Shown piece after piece: positions 27,391-37,297 of a stretch of 64,000 bases of DNA (within the stretch, counting starts at the first letter, position 1; each line of letters opens with the position of its first letter). The DNA comes from Yersinia massiliensis CCUG 53443. Lineage in GTDB: Bacteria; Pseudomonadota; Gammaproteobacteria; Enterobacterales; Enterobacteriaceae. The DNA lies in assembly GCF_000312485.1 (NCBI RefSeq), contig NZ_HE997651.1, positions 67,784-131,783 on the forward strand, given 5' to 3'. The notes under the pieces are model-generated. The model worked only from the letters and a program-made list of their open reading frames with translations. It was not told the DNA's origin and made no database searches. The translations under genes and the position numbers were made by a program.

Positions 27391-27663
27391 TTATTTTTTA
27401 GGCAGTGGTGGTTGTTTCTTTTGCCAAGCCAGTAATTCGAATACGCCGAACACAAAAATTTTAAACTGTTGCAAGCCGCTGATCGGTTGGTCTTTCGGCT
27501 GAGTTGACTTGAGCAGAACCAGTTGCAGGCCATGCATCAACACCATGAATATCATGGCAACATTGATAAAATACTTTAAGGGGGAAGGGAACGGCTGAAA
27601 CAGATTCAGCAGTAAGAAGAACCATACCCCTAACATCAATAAGCGACCGAGATTAATCCACAT
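27391..27663 (-). CDS. yhhL: YhhL, DUF1145 membrane protein
   Basis: The 90-residue protein starts at the ATG at 27663; the longer open frame to 27819 runs through rsmD. It has two hydrophobic helices (LLMLGVWFFLLLNLFQPF and YFINVAMIFMVLMHGLQLVL) and a Lys/Pro-rich tail ending in QPPLPKK. It matches E. coli YhhL (89 residues) in size, topology and place. The function is unknown. It overlaps the rsmD end by 11 bp, so the two are translationally coupled, as expected for this pair. Confidence 0.88.
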   Translation of the reverse strand: MWINLGRLLMLGVWFFLLLNLFQPFPSPLKYFINVAMIFMVLMHGLQLVLLKSTQPKDQPISGLQQFKIFVFGVFELLAWQKKQPPLPKK

Positions 27664-28306
27664 GGTGTTGCTCCTGTTCTTCAACTGAGTCCGCGTTTCG
27701 GTGAGTCTCTTGGTGGCGTATATAGAGGCGATAGGCCACTTGTCCCGCAATCTTCTCACGGTGCAATTGCCAATTGGCCGGAACATCGGTGGCCGCGCTT
27801 TCGGCCTCGGCTTCGACATAAATCCAAGCCTCGGGAGTCAGCCAGTTAAATTGTTCCAGCAGATTGATGGTTTCAGCTAACAAGCCTTGGCGAAAAGGGG
27901 GGTCAAGGAAGACCAAATCGAAAGGTTGCCCTGGTTGAGCTAACCACTGAAGCGCGTTGGTATTCACAACTTGCCCATTTTCGGCGCTCAGTAACGACAG
28001 ATTATTGCTCAATTGTTTCGCAACGTACCGGTCAGATTCCAGCAGCGTAGCTTCGCGAGCATAACGGGATAACGCTTCTAGCCCCAAAGCACCGCTACCG
28101 GCAAAGCAATCAAGGCAGCGAACACCCTGAATCATAGGGGCAAGCCAGTTAAATAGCGTCTCCCTGACGCGATCTGTGGTGGGGCGCAGGCCTGGGCTAT
28201 TGGGGACAGGTAATTTACGCCCCCGCCATTTGCCACCAATGATACGGATTTGTCCTGCGGACTGTTGTGGTGCTTGTTTGTCTTTTGCTGTTGGTCGCTT
28301 TGCCAT
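27653..28306 (-). CDS. rsmD: RsmD, 16S rRNA m2G966 methyltransferase
   Basis: The 217-residue protein is a SAM-dependent guanine-N2 methyltransferase that acts on the small ribosomal subunit. A basic N-terminus is followed by IIGGKWRGRKLPVPNSPGLR, SAM motif I CLDCFAGSGALGLEALSR (about residues 79-96) and the catalytic FLDPPF near residue 134. It is divergent from ftsY, as in E. coli. The start codon lies inside a 15-bp duplication (28294-28323), so translation initiation here may have been rebuilt by that repeat. Confidence 0.95.
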   Translation of the reverse strand: MAKRPTAKDKQAPQQSAGQIRIIGGKWRGRKLPVPNSPGLRPTTDRVRETLFNWLAPMIQGVRCLDCFAGSGALGLEALSRYAREATLLESDRYVAKQLSNNLSLLSAENGQVVNTNALQWLAQPGQPFDLVFLDPPFRQGLLAETINLLEQFNWLTPEAWIYVEAEAESAATDVPANWQLHREKIAGQVAYRLYIRHQETHRNADSVEEQEQHHVD

Positions 28307-28323
28307 AAGTCGCTTTGCTTGAA
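28294..28323 (-). repeat. 15-bp tandem duplication across the rsmD start codon
   Basis: GTCGCTTTGCCATAA and GTCGCTTTGCTTGAA (plus-strand sense) share the first ten bases in 15-bp register. The first copy contains the rsmD ATG and its Ala-Lys-Arg codons. Confidence 0.65.
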
Positions 28324-28588
28324 AATTGGCCAGTATTGCAGCACTGAATAAATGAATTGGTTCTATTCTACCTATGTGTGCAGTGCTGAGGAAAGGTTAT
28401 ATCCTCGTCGACCATGAAGCGTGATGGGGTGAGTTGCTTATCAACAGCGTTAATCCGTTTCGAGAAGGTTTTCCTGATTGAATTCACAATAGAAAGCAGC
28501 ATCGTGCGCGTGTTGCTGTTCAGGGGAAAGTGATAGACTGGCGAACTATTATCTTATTTATGTAAACCCAAAGTAATTAGAGTCCAAA

Positions 28589-30157
28589 ATGGCAAAAGAA
28601 AAAAAACGCGGATTTTTTTCCTGGCTGGGTCTTGGCCGTCAGAGTGAAGAACAAACAGCAGAGCCATTGGCTACTGATAAAGAGAGTGTTGCTGGTGAAG
28701 CTGAGCAGCAGCCTATCCACGAACAGCGGCCGATCAACGAACAAGCGCCGATCACCAATGAGCAAGCTATCCGCGATGAACATGCTGAAGCTGTTCCTGA
28801 AAGCGCCTCCGTTGAAGACGCTGAATCACGCGAACCGATAGCCGAACATTCCGCAGTCACACTAGGTGAGTGGGACAGTGCTGTTATCAGTGAAGCCGCC
28901 GCCGAAACGTTGCCGGAAGTCGAGGTTGAACCAACAGCACAAGTCGTTGATGAGCCGATTGATTTCTCTACCGAACCTGAGTATTTGCAGCATCATTTTT
29001 CTGCAAATCAGCAGGAGAGCGATAATGTTGCACAGTGGGATGAAGGCACGGTTAGCGCGCCAGAATTGCCAATAACAGAAGAGAATATTGTTATCGATGT
29101 GGCCGAAACATCGGCATCGCAAGCGATTGTTGGCGACGTTATCGCCGAAGAAGACGTAGAAGAAGATATTGAACCAGAAGAAGAACCTGAACACGTCCTT
29201 GCCTCAGTTGCCGTACAGGAACAGGAGCGGCCAACGAAAGAGGGTTTCTTCGCGCGATTAAAACGCAGCTTAATTAAAACCAAACAGAATCTCGGTTCTG
29301 GTTTTATGGGGTTGTTCAGTGGTAAGAAAATCGACGACGATCTCTTTGATGAGCTGGAAGAACAGCTCCTGATCGCCGACGTTGGCGTTGAAACGACCCG
29401 CAAAATCATTTCCTCGTTAACTGAGCATGCTAGCCGGAAGCAATTAAAAGATGCCGAAGCACTCTATGGCAAGCTCAAAGAGGAAATGTCCGAAATTCTG
29501 GCTAAAGTAGATAAACCATTGGATGTCCGTGGCAAAAATCCGTATGTCATCTTAATGGTCGGCGTCAATGGCGTGGGTAAAACAACCACCATCGGTAAGC
29601 TGGCGCGTCAATTCCAAGCAGAAGGTAAATCGGTGATGTTGGCTGCGGGTGATACATTCCGCGCCGCGGCGGTAGAACAGCTTCAAGTCTGGGGTGAGCG
29701 CAACAAGATTGCCGTGGTTGCTCAACATACCGGTGCAGACTCAGCGTCGGTCATTTTCGATGCCATTCAGGCGGCTAAAGCCCGTGGTATTGATGTGTTA
29801 CTGGCCGACACCGCAGGGCGTTTACAGAATAAAGCGCATCTGATGGAAGAGCTGAAGAAGATTGTCCGCGTGATGAAAAAGCTGGACGGCGATGCCCCAC
29901 ATGAGGTTATGCTGACGTTAGATGCCAGTACCGGACAAAATGCGGTCAGTCAGGCAAAACTCTTTAATGAAGCAGTGGGTCTGACTGGGATTACACTGAC
30001 TAAACTGGATGGTACCGCTAAAGGCGGGGTTATCTTTGCTATTGCAGACCAGTTTGGTATCCCTATCCGTTATATCGGTGTTGGGGAAGGTATAGAAGAT
30101 TTACGGCCATTCAAGGCTGACGATTTTATTGAGGCTCTTTTTGCCCGAGAGGATTAA
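28589..30157 (+). CDS. ftsY: FtsY, signal recognition particle receptor
   Basis: The 522-residue protein has a long acidic, low-complexity N-terminal A domain (residues 1 to about 215, rich in Glu and with imperfect EQxPI repeats). It is followed by the conserved NG GTPase domain: KEGFFARLKRSLIKTKQNLG, G1 GVNGVGKTTTIGKL (from about residue 325), DTFRAAAVEQL, DTAGRLQ (about 407) and TKLDGTAKGG. It receives SRP-bound ribosomes at the inner membrane. It is longer than E. coli FtsY (497), mainly in the A domain. It heads the ftsYEX operon; ftsE starts 5 bp after its stop. Confidence 0.97.
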   Translation: MAKEKKRGFFSWLGLGRQSEEQTAEPLATDKESVAGEAEQQPIHEQRPINEQAPITNEQAIRDEHAEAVPESASVEDAESREPIAEHSAVTLGEWDSAVISEAAAETLPEVEVEPTAQVVDEPIDFSTEPEYLQHHFSANQQESDNVAQWDEGTVSAPELPITEENIVIDVAETSASQAIVGDVIAEEDVEEDIEPEEEPEHVLASVAVQEQERPTKEGFFARLKRSLIKTKQNLGSGFMGLFSGKKIDDDLFDELEEQLLIADVGVETTRKIISSLTEHASRKQLKDAEALYGKLKEEMSEILAKVDKPLDVRGKNPYVILMVGVNGVGKTTTIGKLARQFQAEGKSVMLAAGDTFRAAAVEQLQVWGERNKIAVVAQHTGADSASVIFDAIQAAKARGIDVLLADTAGRLQNKAHLMEELKKIVRVMKKLDGDAPHEVMLTLDASTGQNAVSQAKLFNEAVGLTGITLTKLDGTAKGGVIFAIADQFGIPIRYIGVGEGIEDLRPFKADDFIEALFARED

Positions 30158-30162
30158 TACGG

Positions 30163-30831
30163 ATGATTCGCTTTGAACAGGTCAGTAAAGCTTATCTAGG
30201 CGGACGGCAGGCGCTGCAAGGGGTCGATTTTCACCTGCGTCCAGCGGAAATGGCGTTTTTAACCGGCCATTCAGGGGCAGGGAAAAGTACGCTGCTGAAA
30301 CTGATTTGTGGTATCGAGCGCCCCAGTGCTGGCCATATTTGGTTCGGTGGTCACGATATCAGCCGCTTGAAAAACCGCGAAGTGCCGTTCTTGCGCCGCC
30401 AGATCGGGATGATCTTCCAAGATCACCATCTGCTATTGGACAGAACGGTTTACGACAATGTTGCTATGCCTCTAATTATCGCCGGTGCGAGCACGGAAGA
30501 TATTCGCCGTAGGGTGTCTGCGGCGCTGGATAAAGTTGGTCTGCTGGATAAAGCGAAGAACTTCCCGATTCAGCTTTCCGGTGGTGAGCAGCAACGTGTC
30601 GGTATTGCTCGTGCGGTAGTGAATAAACCCGCGGTATTACTGGCGGATGAACCCACTGGTAACTTGGACGATGCACTTTCTGAAGGCATTTTGCGCTTAT
30701 TTGAAGAGTTTAACCGTGTGGGTGTGACTGTCTTGATGGCGACTCATGATACGTCGTTAATTGCTAGGCGGCGCTACCCCATTCTGACGTTAAGTCAGGG
30801 GCGGATGTTAGGAGCGCATCATGGCGAATAA
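30163..30831 (+). CDS. ftsE: FtsE, cell-division ABC ATPase
   Basis: The 222-residue ATPase has Walker [10 protein letters not shown] (about residues 35-43), signature LSGGEQQR (about 136-143), Walker [13 protein letters not shown] and the switch His in MATHDTS. With FtsX it forms a mechanotransmitter that drives peptidoglycan amidases through EnvC at the septum. The lack of an extended substrate-binding partner gene nearby fits the FtsEX type. It overlaps ftsX by 11 bp, implying translational coupling. Confidence 0.97.
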   Translation: MIRFEQVSKAYLGGRQALQGVDFHLRPAEMAFLTGHSGAGKSTLLKLICGIERPSAGHIWFGGHDISRLKNREVPFLRRQIGMIFQDHHLLLDRTVYDNVAMPLIIAGASTEDIRRRVSAALDKVGLLDKAKNFPIQLSGGEQQRVGIARAVVNKPAVLLADEPTGNLDDALSEGILRLFEEFNRVGVTVLMATHDTSLIARRRYPILTLSQGRMLGAHHGE

Positions 30832-31774
30832 TGCACAAAAAGCAAAAACCAAGGCGCTGAAAGGCGGGTGGCGCGAACAGTGGCGCTATTCTTGGGTCAA
30901 TGCGATTGCCGATATGATGCGTCAGCCCTTAGCAACGCTGCTAACGGTGATGGTTATTGCTATCTCGCTGACACTGCCAAGTGTCTGTTATATCGTGTGG
31001 AAAAACGTCAGCCAGGCAGCGGATCAATGGTATCCAACCCCACAATTGACGGTTTATCTGGATAAGGCACTGGATGATAACGCGGCTGAAAATGTTGTCA
31101 CTACACTGAAAGCAGAAGCCGGTGTTGAGAAAGTCAATTATCTGTCGCGAGAAGAAGCGATGGGTGAGTTCCGTAACTGGTCAGGTTTTGGCGGTGCGCT
31201 GGATATGCTGGAAGAAAACCCGTTGCCAGCGGTTGCCATCATCACTCCTAAACTGGATTTCCAAAGCTCGGGCACACTGGACACCTTGCGTGACAGAGTG
31301 AGCAAAGTCGAGGGTGTCGCTGAAGTTCGCATGGATGACAGTTGGTTTGCCCGCTTGGCTGCGTTGACGGGGTTAGTGGGTCAAGTTGCGGCGATGATTG
31401 GCGTCTTGATGGTGATCGCAGTGTTCTTGGTCATTGGTAACAGTGTGCGGCTCAGTATCTTCAGCCGTCGCGATACCATCAATGTGATGAAGCTCATTGG
31501 CGCGACTGATGGATTCATTTTACGGCCCTTCCTGAACGGTGGGGCGATGCTGGGCTTCGGTGGTGCGGTGCTGTCGCTGATTCTGTCTGAAGCACTGGTG
31601 TGGAAGTTAGGCTCGGTGGTCACGCAAGTGGCGACGGTGTTCGGCACGAGCTTTACACTACATGGCTTAAGTTGGGATGAATCCCTACTGCTGGTGTTGA
31701 TCTCCGCCATGATTGGCTGGATCGCTGCTTGGTTGGCAACGGTGCAACATTTACGCCGATTTACACCGCAATAA
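30821..31774 (+). CDS. ftsX: FtsX, cell-division ABC membrane subunit
   Basis: The 317-residue protein has four membrane helices, with a large periplasmic loop between the first ([20 protein letters not shown]) and second. The loop contains [10 protein letters not shown] and [20 protein letters not shown], the part that contacts EnvC in E. coli. The C-terminal half is a compact three-helix FtsX domain. It is shorter than E. coli FtsX (352) because the cytoplasmic N-terminal tail is reduced. A 13-bp-stem hairpin follows the stop and separates the operon from rpoH. Confidence 0.96.
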   Translation: MANNAQKAKTKALKGGWREQWRYSWVNAIADMMRQPLATLLTVMVIAISLTLPSVCYIVWKNVSQAADQWYPTPQLTVYLDKALDDNAAENVVTTLKAEAGVEKVNYLSREEAMGEFRNWSGFGGALDMLEENPLPAVAIITPKLDFQSSGTLDTLRDRVSKVEGVAEVRMDDSWFARLAALTGLVGQVAAMIGVLMVIAVFLVIGNSVRLSIFSRRDTINVMKLIGATDGFILRPFLNGGAMLGFGGAVLSLILSEALVWKLGSVVTQVATVFGTSFTLHGLSWDESLLLVLISAMIGWIAAWLATVQHLRRFTPQ

Positions 31775-31789
31775 AGAATGTTTGTTATA

Positions 31790-31827
31790 CTCTTTTCCTG
31801 CGGTGCTCAGTTAACGCAGGAAAAGAG
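31790..31827 (+). terminator. Hairpin after ftsX
   Basis: CTCTTTTCCTGCG pairs perfectly with CGCAGGAAAAGAG around a 12-nt loop. It is followed by a weak T-containing stretch. Confidence 0.65.
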
Positions 31828-31917
31828 GCTCTGTTTACCACTAAATGATATCGATGTTTCCTGCTACACACAGCCAGTTTCCTGTGACGATCCACTGCAA
31901 AAAATGTGATCCAGTTT

Positions 31918-31945
31918 GAACTTTTATGGCAACATCCGGTCGAAC
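31918..31945 (+). promoter_or_regulatory. Candidate sigma-E promoter of rpoH
   Basis: GAACTT (31918-31923) and TCGAAC (31940-31945) are 16 bp apart, resembling the sigma-E P3 promoter of E. coli rpoH (GAACTT...TCTGA). It lies 113 bp before the rpoH start. Other rpoH promoters are likely in this 283-bp gap but I could not place them securely. Confidence 0.55.
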
Positions 31946-32057
31946 AACACAGTGAAATGATAAGGTGCCCAGCGCTTGAATCTGCATAAGCAGATGCTAA
32001 AATATCTGCGCTGAGAGAAATCTGCACTATAAGCCAAATGCAATGAGAGGGTTTTGA

Positions 32058-32915
32058 ATGACCAAAGAAATGCAAACTTTAGCCTTAGTACCCCAAGGTA
32101 GTCTGGAAGCCTATATTCGGGCTGCCAACGCCTATCCAATGCTGACAGCAGAGGAAGAGCGGGAGCTGGCTGAACGGCTGCATTACCAGGGCGATCTGGG
32201 AGCGGCTAAACAGCTTATCCTGTCTCACCTGCGCTTTGTCGCTCATGTTGCCCGTAATTATTCTGGGTATGGTTTGCCACAAGCTGACCTTATCCAAGAA
32301 GGTAATATTGGCTTGATGAAAGCGGTTCGTCGCTTCAACCCTGAAGTTGGGGTGCGTCTGGTGTCCTTCGCGGTACATTGGATCAAAGCAGAAATTCACG
32401 AATATGTTCTGCGTAACTGGCGGATTGTTAAAGTCGCAACCACAAAAGCTCAGCGTAAGCTGTTCTTTAATCTGCGTAAAACCAAACAGCGTCTGGGTTG
32501 GTTTAACCAAGATGAAGTCGAGTTGGTTGCCAAAGAGCTGGGTGTGACCAGTAAAGATGTTCGCGAGATGGAATCACGTATGTCCGCTCAGGATATGACG
32601 TTCGATCCTTCTCCAGATGACGAAGCACGTGATGGCCAATCTATGGCCCCAGTCCTGTATTTGCAGGATAAAACCTCTGATTTTGCCGATGGTATTGAAG
32701 AGGATAACTGGGATAACCATGCAGCAGACAAACTGGCTTATGCGTTGGAAGGCTTGGACGAGCGGAGCCAGCATATTATCCGCGCACGTTGGCTAGACGA
32801 TGAGAACAAGTCTACGTTGCAAGAATTGGCCGATCAGTACGGCGTTTCTGCCGAGCGTGTTCGCCAGTTAGAAAAAAATGCGATGAAAAAATTACGTATG
32901 GCAATTGAAGCCTAA
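32058..32915 (+). CDS. rpoH: RpoH, heat-shock sigma factor sigma-32
   Basis: The 285-residue sigma-70-family factor contains region 2 ([40 protein letters not shown]), the RpoH box QRKLFFNLR from about residue 132, which is specific to sigma-32 and tied to its control by chaperones and FtsH, and region 4 with [20 protein letters not shown]. It directs RNA polymerase to heat-shock promoters. In E. coli the start region of the mRNA acts as a thermometer; the early coding sequence here is similar enough for the same to hold. Flanked by ftsX and panM, as in E. coli apart from livJ. Confidence 0.98.
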   Translation: MTKEMQTLALVPQGSLEAYIRAANAYPMLTAEEERELAERLHYQGDLGAAKQLILSHLRFVAHVARNYSGYGLPQADLIQEGNIGLMKAVRRFNPEVGVRLVSFAVHWIKAEIHEYVLRNWRIVKVATTKAQRKLFFNLRKTKQRLGWFNQDEVELVAKELGVTSKDVREMESRMSAQDMTFDPSPDDEARDGQSMAPVLYLQDKTSDFADGIEEDNWDNHAADKLAYALEGLDERSQHIIRARWLDDENKSTLQELADQYGVSAERVRQLEKNAMKKLRMAIEA

Positions 32916-32943
32916 TAGGGCGTAACAGCGATTGTGATATGAC

Positions 32944-32978
32944 AAAGGGCGATAGTGATATCGCCCTTTTGCTTTTCT
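32944..32978 (+). terminator. Intrinsic terminator after rpoH
   Basis: AAAGGGCGATA pairs perfectly with TATCGCCCTTT around a GTGA loop and is followed by a T-rich stretch. Confidence 0.88.
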
Positions 32979-32993
32979 GATATTGGCGGCTAA

Positions 32994-33386
32994 TTATCGC
33001 TGCCATCCCTGATTATCACGGCTAAATCCGCAGGCGAGCATAAAACCCTCAAGGGCCGCGAGATTTTCAGCGGTGACCTGCTCGTCACTCATCACCCAGT
33101 GTTGAGTTGATGGTAGCTGGCGTAGCGCCTCTTCAATTAGGTATAACCCTACACCCCGACGACGAGTCACCTCCCTGACACATAAATCCTCTAGTCTGGC
33201 CTCTTGGCCATCCACGACAATTTTCACAGCTCCGAGTAGACGCTCATTGAACCGTGCCGCAAAGAGTGGCTTACCATCGCTAATCCACTGTTGCCAGTTA
33301 GCTTGCTGCTGCTCCGGCCAAATCTTGGCTAAATCGATAAGATCTTGATGAGTAAGGGTGGTGAGTCGTTCAATTGTCAGTTTCAT
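32994..33386 (-). CDS. panM: PanM (PanZ), GNAT-fold PanD maturation factor
   Basis: The 130-residue protein is a small GNAT-fold protein with the acetyl-CoA-binding segment CVREVTRRRGVGLYLIEEAL near residues 71-90. In E. coli it binds acetyl-CoA and promotes the self-cleavage of aspartate decarboxylase PanD, controlling beta-alanine and coenzyme A synthesis. Placement next to rpoH and livK matches E. coli. The start is the ATG at 33386. It is divergent from livK across a long AT-rich gap. Confidence 0.92.
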   Translation of the reverse strand: MKLTIERLTTLTHQDLIDLAKIWPEQQQANWQQWISDGKPLFAARFNERLLGAVKIVVDGQEARLEDLCVREVTRRRGVGLYLIEEALRQLPSTQHWVMSDEQVTAENLAALEGFMLACGFSRDNQGWQR

Positions 33387-33594
33387 CGTCGAGAGACCAT
33401 AAAAAAGTAAAGGATATTGTGCTGTGGTTTATTGTACTAGATCACAGACCAGAGTGTTGTGTAAGTTTTTCTGTACGTCAGTGGGAGAAAATGTTTTTTC
33501 GATACTGCATTTTCCGAGTTTTAACTGAGTAAATGATCACATAAGCAGCATAAGCCACTATCATTTGAGTAAAACCCATTCAATTTAATCCTAA

Positions 33595-33651
33595 TTTTAT
33601 GCTGTTTACACCGCTTGTTTCTGCTTGTCTTAGTTGATTTACAGCATAAAA
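33595..33651. promoter_or_regulatory. 11-bp inverted repeat upstream of livK
   Basis: TTTTATGCTGT (33595-33605) and ACAGCATAAAA (33641-33651) are exact inverted copies 35 bp apart, and a third GCAGCATAAG lies at 33545. The E. coli liv promoters are controlled by Lrp, and these AT-rich spaced elements could be Lrp sites. The 33387-33807 gap otherwise holds only a short repeat. Confidence 0.4.
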
Positions 33652-33730
33652 CTCCTGTTTAATGACATGAAAAATAAAGTCTTATTAGAAAAAAGCTACA
33701 CTTTTGAGACTAAATCATTATTACATATGA

Positions 33731-33766
33731 ATAAAACGTTGCAGCACGATAAAACGTTAAGACCAA
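33731..33766 (+). repeat. 18-bp tandem duplication upstream of livK
   Basis: ATAAAACGTTGCAGCACG is followed in 18-bp register by ATAAAACGTTAAGACCAA; the first ten bases are identical and the rest has diverged. Confidence 0.5.
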
Positions 33767-33807
33767 CACAACAAGCACGTTCACAATGACAGATGGGGAA
33801 TTCGCGG

Positions 33808-34923
33808 ATGAAATTAACGAAAGGTAAAATGTTGCTGGCTGGGTGTATCGCGATGGCGATGAGCCATTCTGCTCTGGCGGAAGACATTAAAGTTGCCATT
33901 GTTGGCGCAATGTCCGGTCCGGTTGCCCAATACGGTGACATGGAATTTACCGGTGCACGTCAAGCTATTGCTGACATCAATGCCAAAGGTGGAATTAACG
34001 GCAATAAACTGGTCGGCGTGGAATACGATGATGCCTGCGACCCAAAACAAGCTGTTGCTGTCGCGAACAAAGTCATTAACGACGGTATTCGTTATGTTAT
34101 CGGCCACCTGTGCTCTTCTTCTACTCAGCCTGCTTCAGATATTTATGAAGATGAAGGCGTGATTATGATCACCCCAGCCGCGACAAACGCTGATCTGACC
34201 ACTCGTGGTTACAAAATGATTATGCGCACCACCGGCTTGGATTCTGATCAAGGCCCAACTGCCGCCAAATACATCCTTGAAACCATCAAACCTAAACGTA
34301 TCGCGGTGGTTCACGATAAGCAGCAGTATGGTGAAGGTCTGGCGCGTTCAGTGCGTGATAGCCTGAAAAAGCAAGGTACAGAGCCTGTGCTGTTTGAAGG
34401 TGTGACTGCCGGTGATAAAGATTTCTCTACATTGGTCGCTCGTCTGAAGAAAGAAAACGTCGATTTCGTCTACTTCGGCGGGTACTACCCAGAAATGGGT
34501 CAAATCCTGCGTCAGGCTAAGCAAGCAGGTCTGACCGCTCGCTTTATGGGACCAGAAGGCGTGGGCAACTCCTCACTGTCTAACATTGCGGGTGACGCTT
34601 CTGAAGGCATGCTGGTGACATTACCGAAACGTTATGACCAAGTTCCGGCTAACCAACCTATCGTTGACGCGCTGAAAGCGAAAAAACTGGATCCAACTGG
34701 CCCGTTCGTCTGGACCACTTATGCCGCACTGCAATCGCTGACAACCGCGATGGACCGTGCCGGTAGCCAAGAACCAGCCGATTTGGTCAAAGATCTGAAA
34801 ACCGGCAAACCGGTTGAAACGGTAATGGGTCCATTGAGCTGGGATGAGAAAGGCGATCTGAAAGGGTTTGAGTTCGGTATTTTTGAATGGCATGCGGATG
34901 GTTCATCTACCGCAGTCAAATAA
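33808..34923 (+). CDS. livK: LivK/LivJ-type branched-chain amino acid binding protein
   Basis: The 371-residue precursor starts at the ATG at 33808 and has a signal peptide ending SHSALA (residue 24). The mature part begins [20 protein letters not shown], nearly as in E. coli LivK/LivJ, and contains the ligand-binding block [19 protein letters not shown]. It is the periplasmic receptor for leucine, isoleucine and valine for the LivHMGF transporter encoded next. E. coli has two receptors (livJ and livK) around panM; only one is present here. Two hairpins separate it from livH, which would keep receptor expression higher than that of the transporter. Confidence 0.95.
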   Translation: MKLTKGKMLLAGCIAMAMSHSALAEDIKVAIVGAMSGPVAQYGDMEFTGARQAIADINAKGGINGNKLVGVEYDDACDPKQAVAVANKVINDGIRYVIGHLCSSSTQPASDIYEDEGVIMITPAATNADLTTRGYKMIMRTTGLDSDQGPTAAKYILETIKPKRIAVVHDKQQYGEGLARSVRDSLKKQGTEPVLFEGVTAGDKDFSTLVARLKKENVDFVYFGGYYPEMGQILRQAKQAGLTARFMGPEGVGNSSLSNIAGDASEGMLVTLPKRYDQVPANQPIVDALKAKKLDPTGPFVWTTYAALQSLTTAMDRAGSQEPADLVKDLKTGKPVETVMGPLSWDEKGDLKGFEFGIFEWHADGSSTAVK

Positions 34924-34950
34924 CAATAATATTAGAAACATCAAGTTATA

Positions 34951-34971
34951 GGGTTGTTTATGTAACAACCC
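34951..34971 (+). other. Hairpin 1 in the livK-livH gap
   Basis: GGGTTGTT pairs with AACAACCC around TATGT, shortly after the livK stop. It probably stabilises the upstream livK mRNA. Confidence 0.55.
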
Positions 34972-34990
34972 GTCCCCTTCAACCAATTGC

Positions 34991-35018
34991 ATCCCCCCAC
35001 GTTCCGGGGGGATTTTTC
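34991..35018 (+). terminator. Partial terminator/attenuator between livK and livH
   Basis: ATCCCCCC pairs with GGGGGGAT around a 7-nt loop and is followed by TTTTTC. Its place inside the operon suggests incomplete termination that favours the binding protein. Confidence 0.75.
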
Positions 35019-35087
35019 TCTTCTGCACACAGTAGATTAGACGCGATTGGCTAGGGCAGCCAGGTAAGTGAATCAAAGGGTTAGGGT

Positions 35088-36014
35088 ATGTCAGAGCAGT
35101 TTCTTTATTTTCTGCAGCAAATGTTCAACGGCGTGACGTTGGGCAGCACCTATGCGCTGATCGCCATCGGTTACACCATGGTGTACGGCATCATTGGCAT
35201 GATCAACTTTGCTCATGGCGAAGTGTATATGATCAGCAGCTACGTCTCATTTATCGTGATCGCCGCGTTGATGATGATGGGGATCGATGCAAGCTGGCTA
35301 TTGATCGGCTGTGCGTTCTTGGTCTCCATTGTGATTGCCAGTACTTATGGCTGGAGCATCGAACGAGTGGCCTATAAGCCGGTTCGCAGCTCTAAGCGCT
35401 TAATTGCGTTGATCTCTGCGATCGGGATGTCTATTTTCCTGCAAAATTACGTCAGTTTGACGCAAGGTTCACGAGATCTGGCGCTACCAAGCTTGGTGAC
35501 GGGGCAGTGGACATTGGCTGAGGTCAATGGTTTCGCTGCGACCATCAGCACCATGCAGTTGACGATTTGGATTGTCACCTTCCTCGCCATGTTGGCGCTG
35601 ACGCTATTTATCCGCTATTCCCGTATGGGCCGCGCTTGCCGCGCCTGTGCTGAAGATTTGAAAATGGCCAGTTTGCTGGGCATCAATACGGATCGGGTTA
35701 TCTCGCTGACGTTTGTTATCGGGGCATTGATGGCCGCGGTTGCAGGGGTGTTGCTGGGTCAGTTCTATGGCGTGATTAACCCATACATTGGCTTTATGGC
35801 CGGTATGAAGGCATTTACTGCGGCAGTCTTGGGCGGTATCGGCAGCATTCCAGGTGCGATGATTGGCGGCTTGATTTTGGGCGTAGCTGAAGCACTGACC
35901 TCTGCATATCTCAGCACTGAATACAAAGATGCAGTGTCATTTGCATTACTGATTGTTGTGTTGTTAGTCATGCCAACTGGGATCTTAGGCCGTCCGGAGG
36001 TTGAAAAAGTATGA
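35088..36014 (+). CDS. livH: LivH, branched-chain amino acid ABC permease
   Basis: The 308-residue inner-membrane permease has about eight helices. It includes the family N-terminal block [39 protein letters not shown], and the cytoplasmic coupling segment [20 protein letters not shown] that contacts the ATPases LivG and LivF. It pairs with LivM to form the channel. The stop overlaps the livM start as ATGA. The length equals that of E. coli LivH. Confidence 0.96.
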   Translation: MSEQFLYFLQQMFNGVTLGSTYALIAIGYTMVYGIIGMINFAHGEVYMISSYVSFIVIAALMMMGIDASWLLIGCAFLVSIVIASTYGWSIERVAYKPVRSSKRLIALISAIGMSIFLQNYVSLTQGSRDLALPSLVTGQWTLAEVNGFAATISTMQLTIWIVTFLAMLALTLFIRYSRMGRACRACAEDLKMASLLGINTDRVISLTFVIGALMAAVAGVLLGQFYGVINPYIGFMAGMKAFTAAVLGGIGSIPGAMIGGLILGVAEALTSAYLSTEYKDAVSFALLIVVLLVMPTGILGRPEVEKV

Positions 36015-37297
36015 AACAACTCAACTTCGTTAACGCCATTATCTCCAGCTTTGTTTTGCTCGTTCTCGCCTCGTTCGTGATGGGGCTACAGTTGCAGTTA
36101 GATGGCACTAAACTGATTGTGCAAGGCGCGTCAGAAGTCCGTTGGTTGTGGATTGGCGCAGCATGTATGGTAGTCTTTTTCTTCCAATTGGTGCGTCCAG
36201 TCATCCAACAAGGTATCAAAAAAATCTCAGGCCCCGCATGGGTACTGCCTAGTTTCGACGGCACCACCCCTCGCCAAAAACTGATAGCCGCAGCGATTAT
36301 TGTTGCCGCGATCGCATGGCCATTTTTGGTGTCTCGAGGTTCAGTCGATATTGCCACTTTGACGCTGATTTACGTCATGCTCGGGCTAGGATTGAACGTC
36401 GTCGTGGGCCTGTCTGGTTTACTGGTTTTGGGTTACGGTGGCTTTTACGCCATTGGTGCCTACACCTATGCGTTACTCAATCACTATTACGGCTTAGGTT
36501 TCTGGGAGAGTTTACCTCTAGCAGGGATTGTCGCCGCGCTGTCTGGTTTCTTATTGGGCTTCCCAGTATTACGTTTGCGTGGGGATTATCTGGCGATCGT
36601 AACACTCGGCTTTGGTGAAATTGTCCGTATTTTACTGCTCAATAATACAGAAATTACCGGTGGCCCAAATGGGATCAGCCAAATTCCTAAGCCTACGCTG
36701 TTCGGCTTAGAATTTAGTCGCACGGCAAAAGACGGCGGTTGGGATACCTTCCATAATTTCTTTGGCCTGACATATGACCCAAGTGATCGCATCATTTTCC
36801 TGTATATGGTGGCGCTGTTACTGGTGATTTTGACCTTGTTCGTGATTAACCGACTGCTACGGATGCCATTAGGCCGGGCATGGGAAGCATTGCGTGAAGA
36901 TGAGATTGCCTGTCGCTCACTGGGCCTGAGTCCAACCAAAATTAAGCTGACGGCATTTACCATCAGTGCTGCTTTTGCTGGCTTTGCGGGGACATTATTT
37001 GCCGCACGGCAAGGTTTTGTTAGCCCTGAGTCCTTTACGTTTGTTGAGTCAGCCTTCGTACTCGCGATTGTGGTTCTTGGTGGGATGGGGTCACAGTTCG
37101 CGGTTATTTTGGCTGCGATATTGCTGGTGGTTTCACGTGAATTAATGCGTGACCTCAATGCTTATAGCATGTTGTTGTTAGGTGCATTGATGGTGTTGAT
37201 GATGATCTGGCGTCCGCAAGGGTTGTTACCGATGAAACGGCCACAACTGAAGTTGAAAGTTGCTGATATTGACGCGAAACAAGGGGAGAAAGCATGA
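36011..37297 (+). CDS. livM: LivM, branched-chain amino acid ABC permease
   Basis: The 428-residue permease carries an extra N-terminal region with several helices before the conserved core, as in E. coli (425). The core includes [40 protein letters not shown] and the coupling loop [20 protein letters not shown]. It forms the membrane channel with LivH. Four-base overlaps on both sides (livH stop, livG start) indicate a tightly coupled operon. Confidence 0.96.
   Translation: MKQLNFVNAIISSFVLLVLASFVMGLQLQLDGTKLIVQGASEVRWLWIGAACMVVFFFQLVRPVIQQGIKKISGPAWVLPSFDGTTPRQKLIAAAIIVAAIAWPFLVSRGSVDIATLTLIYVMLGLGLNVVVGLSGLLVLGYGGFYAIGAYTYALLNHYYGLGFWESLPLAGIVAALSGFLLGFPVLRLRGDYLAIVTLGFGEIVRILLLNNTEITGGPNGISQIPKPTLFGLEFSRTAKDGGWDTFHNFFGLTYDPSDRIIFLYMVALLLVILTLFVINRLLRMPLGRAWEALREDEIACRSLGLSPTKIKLTAFTISAAFAGFAGTLFAARQGFVSPESFTFVESAFVLAIVVLGGMGSQFAVILAAILLVVSRELMRDLNAYSMLLLGALMVLMMIWRPQGLLPMKRPQLKLKVADIDAKQGEKA

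Noticed and set aside
36586-37158. 190-codon open frame antisense to livM
   Set aside because: Its Ser/Arg/Ile-rich composition mirrors the hydrophobic codons of livM, and there is no start signal.
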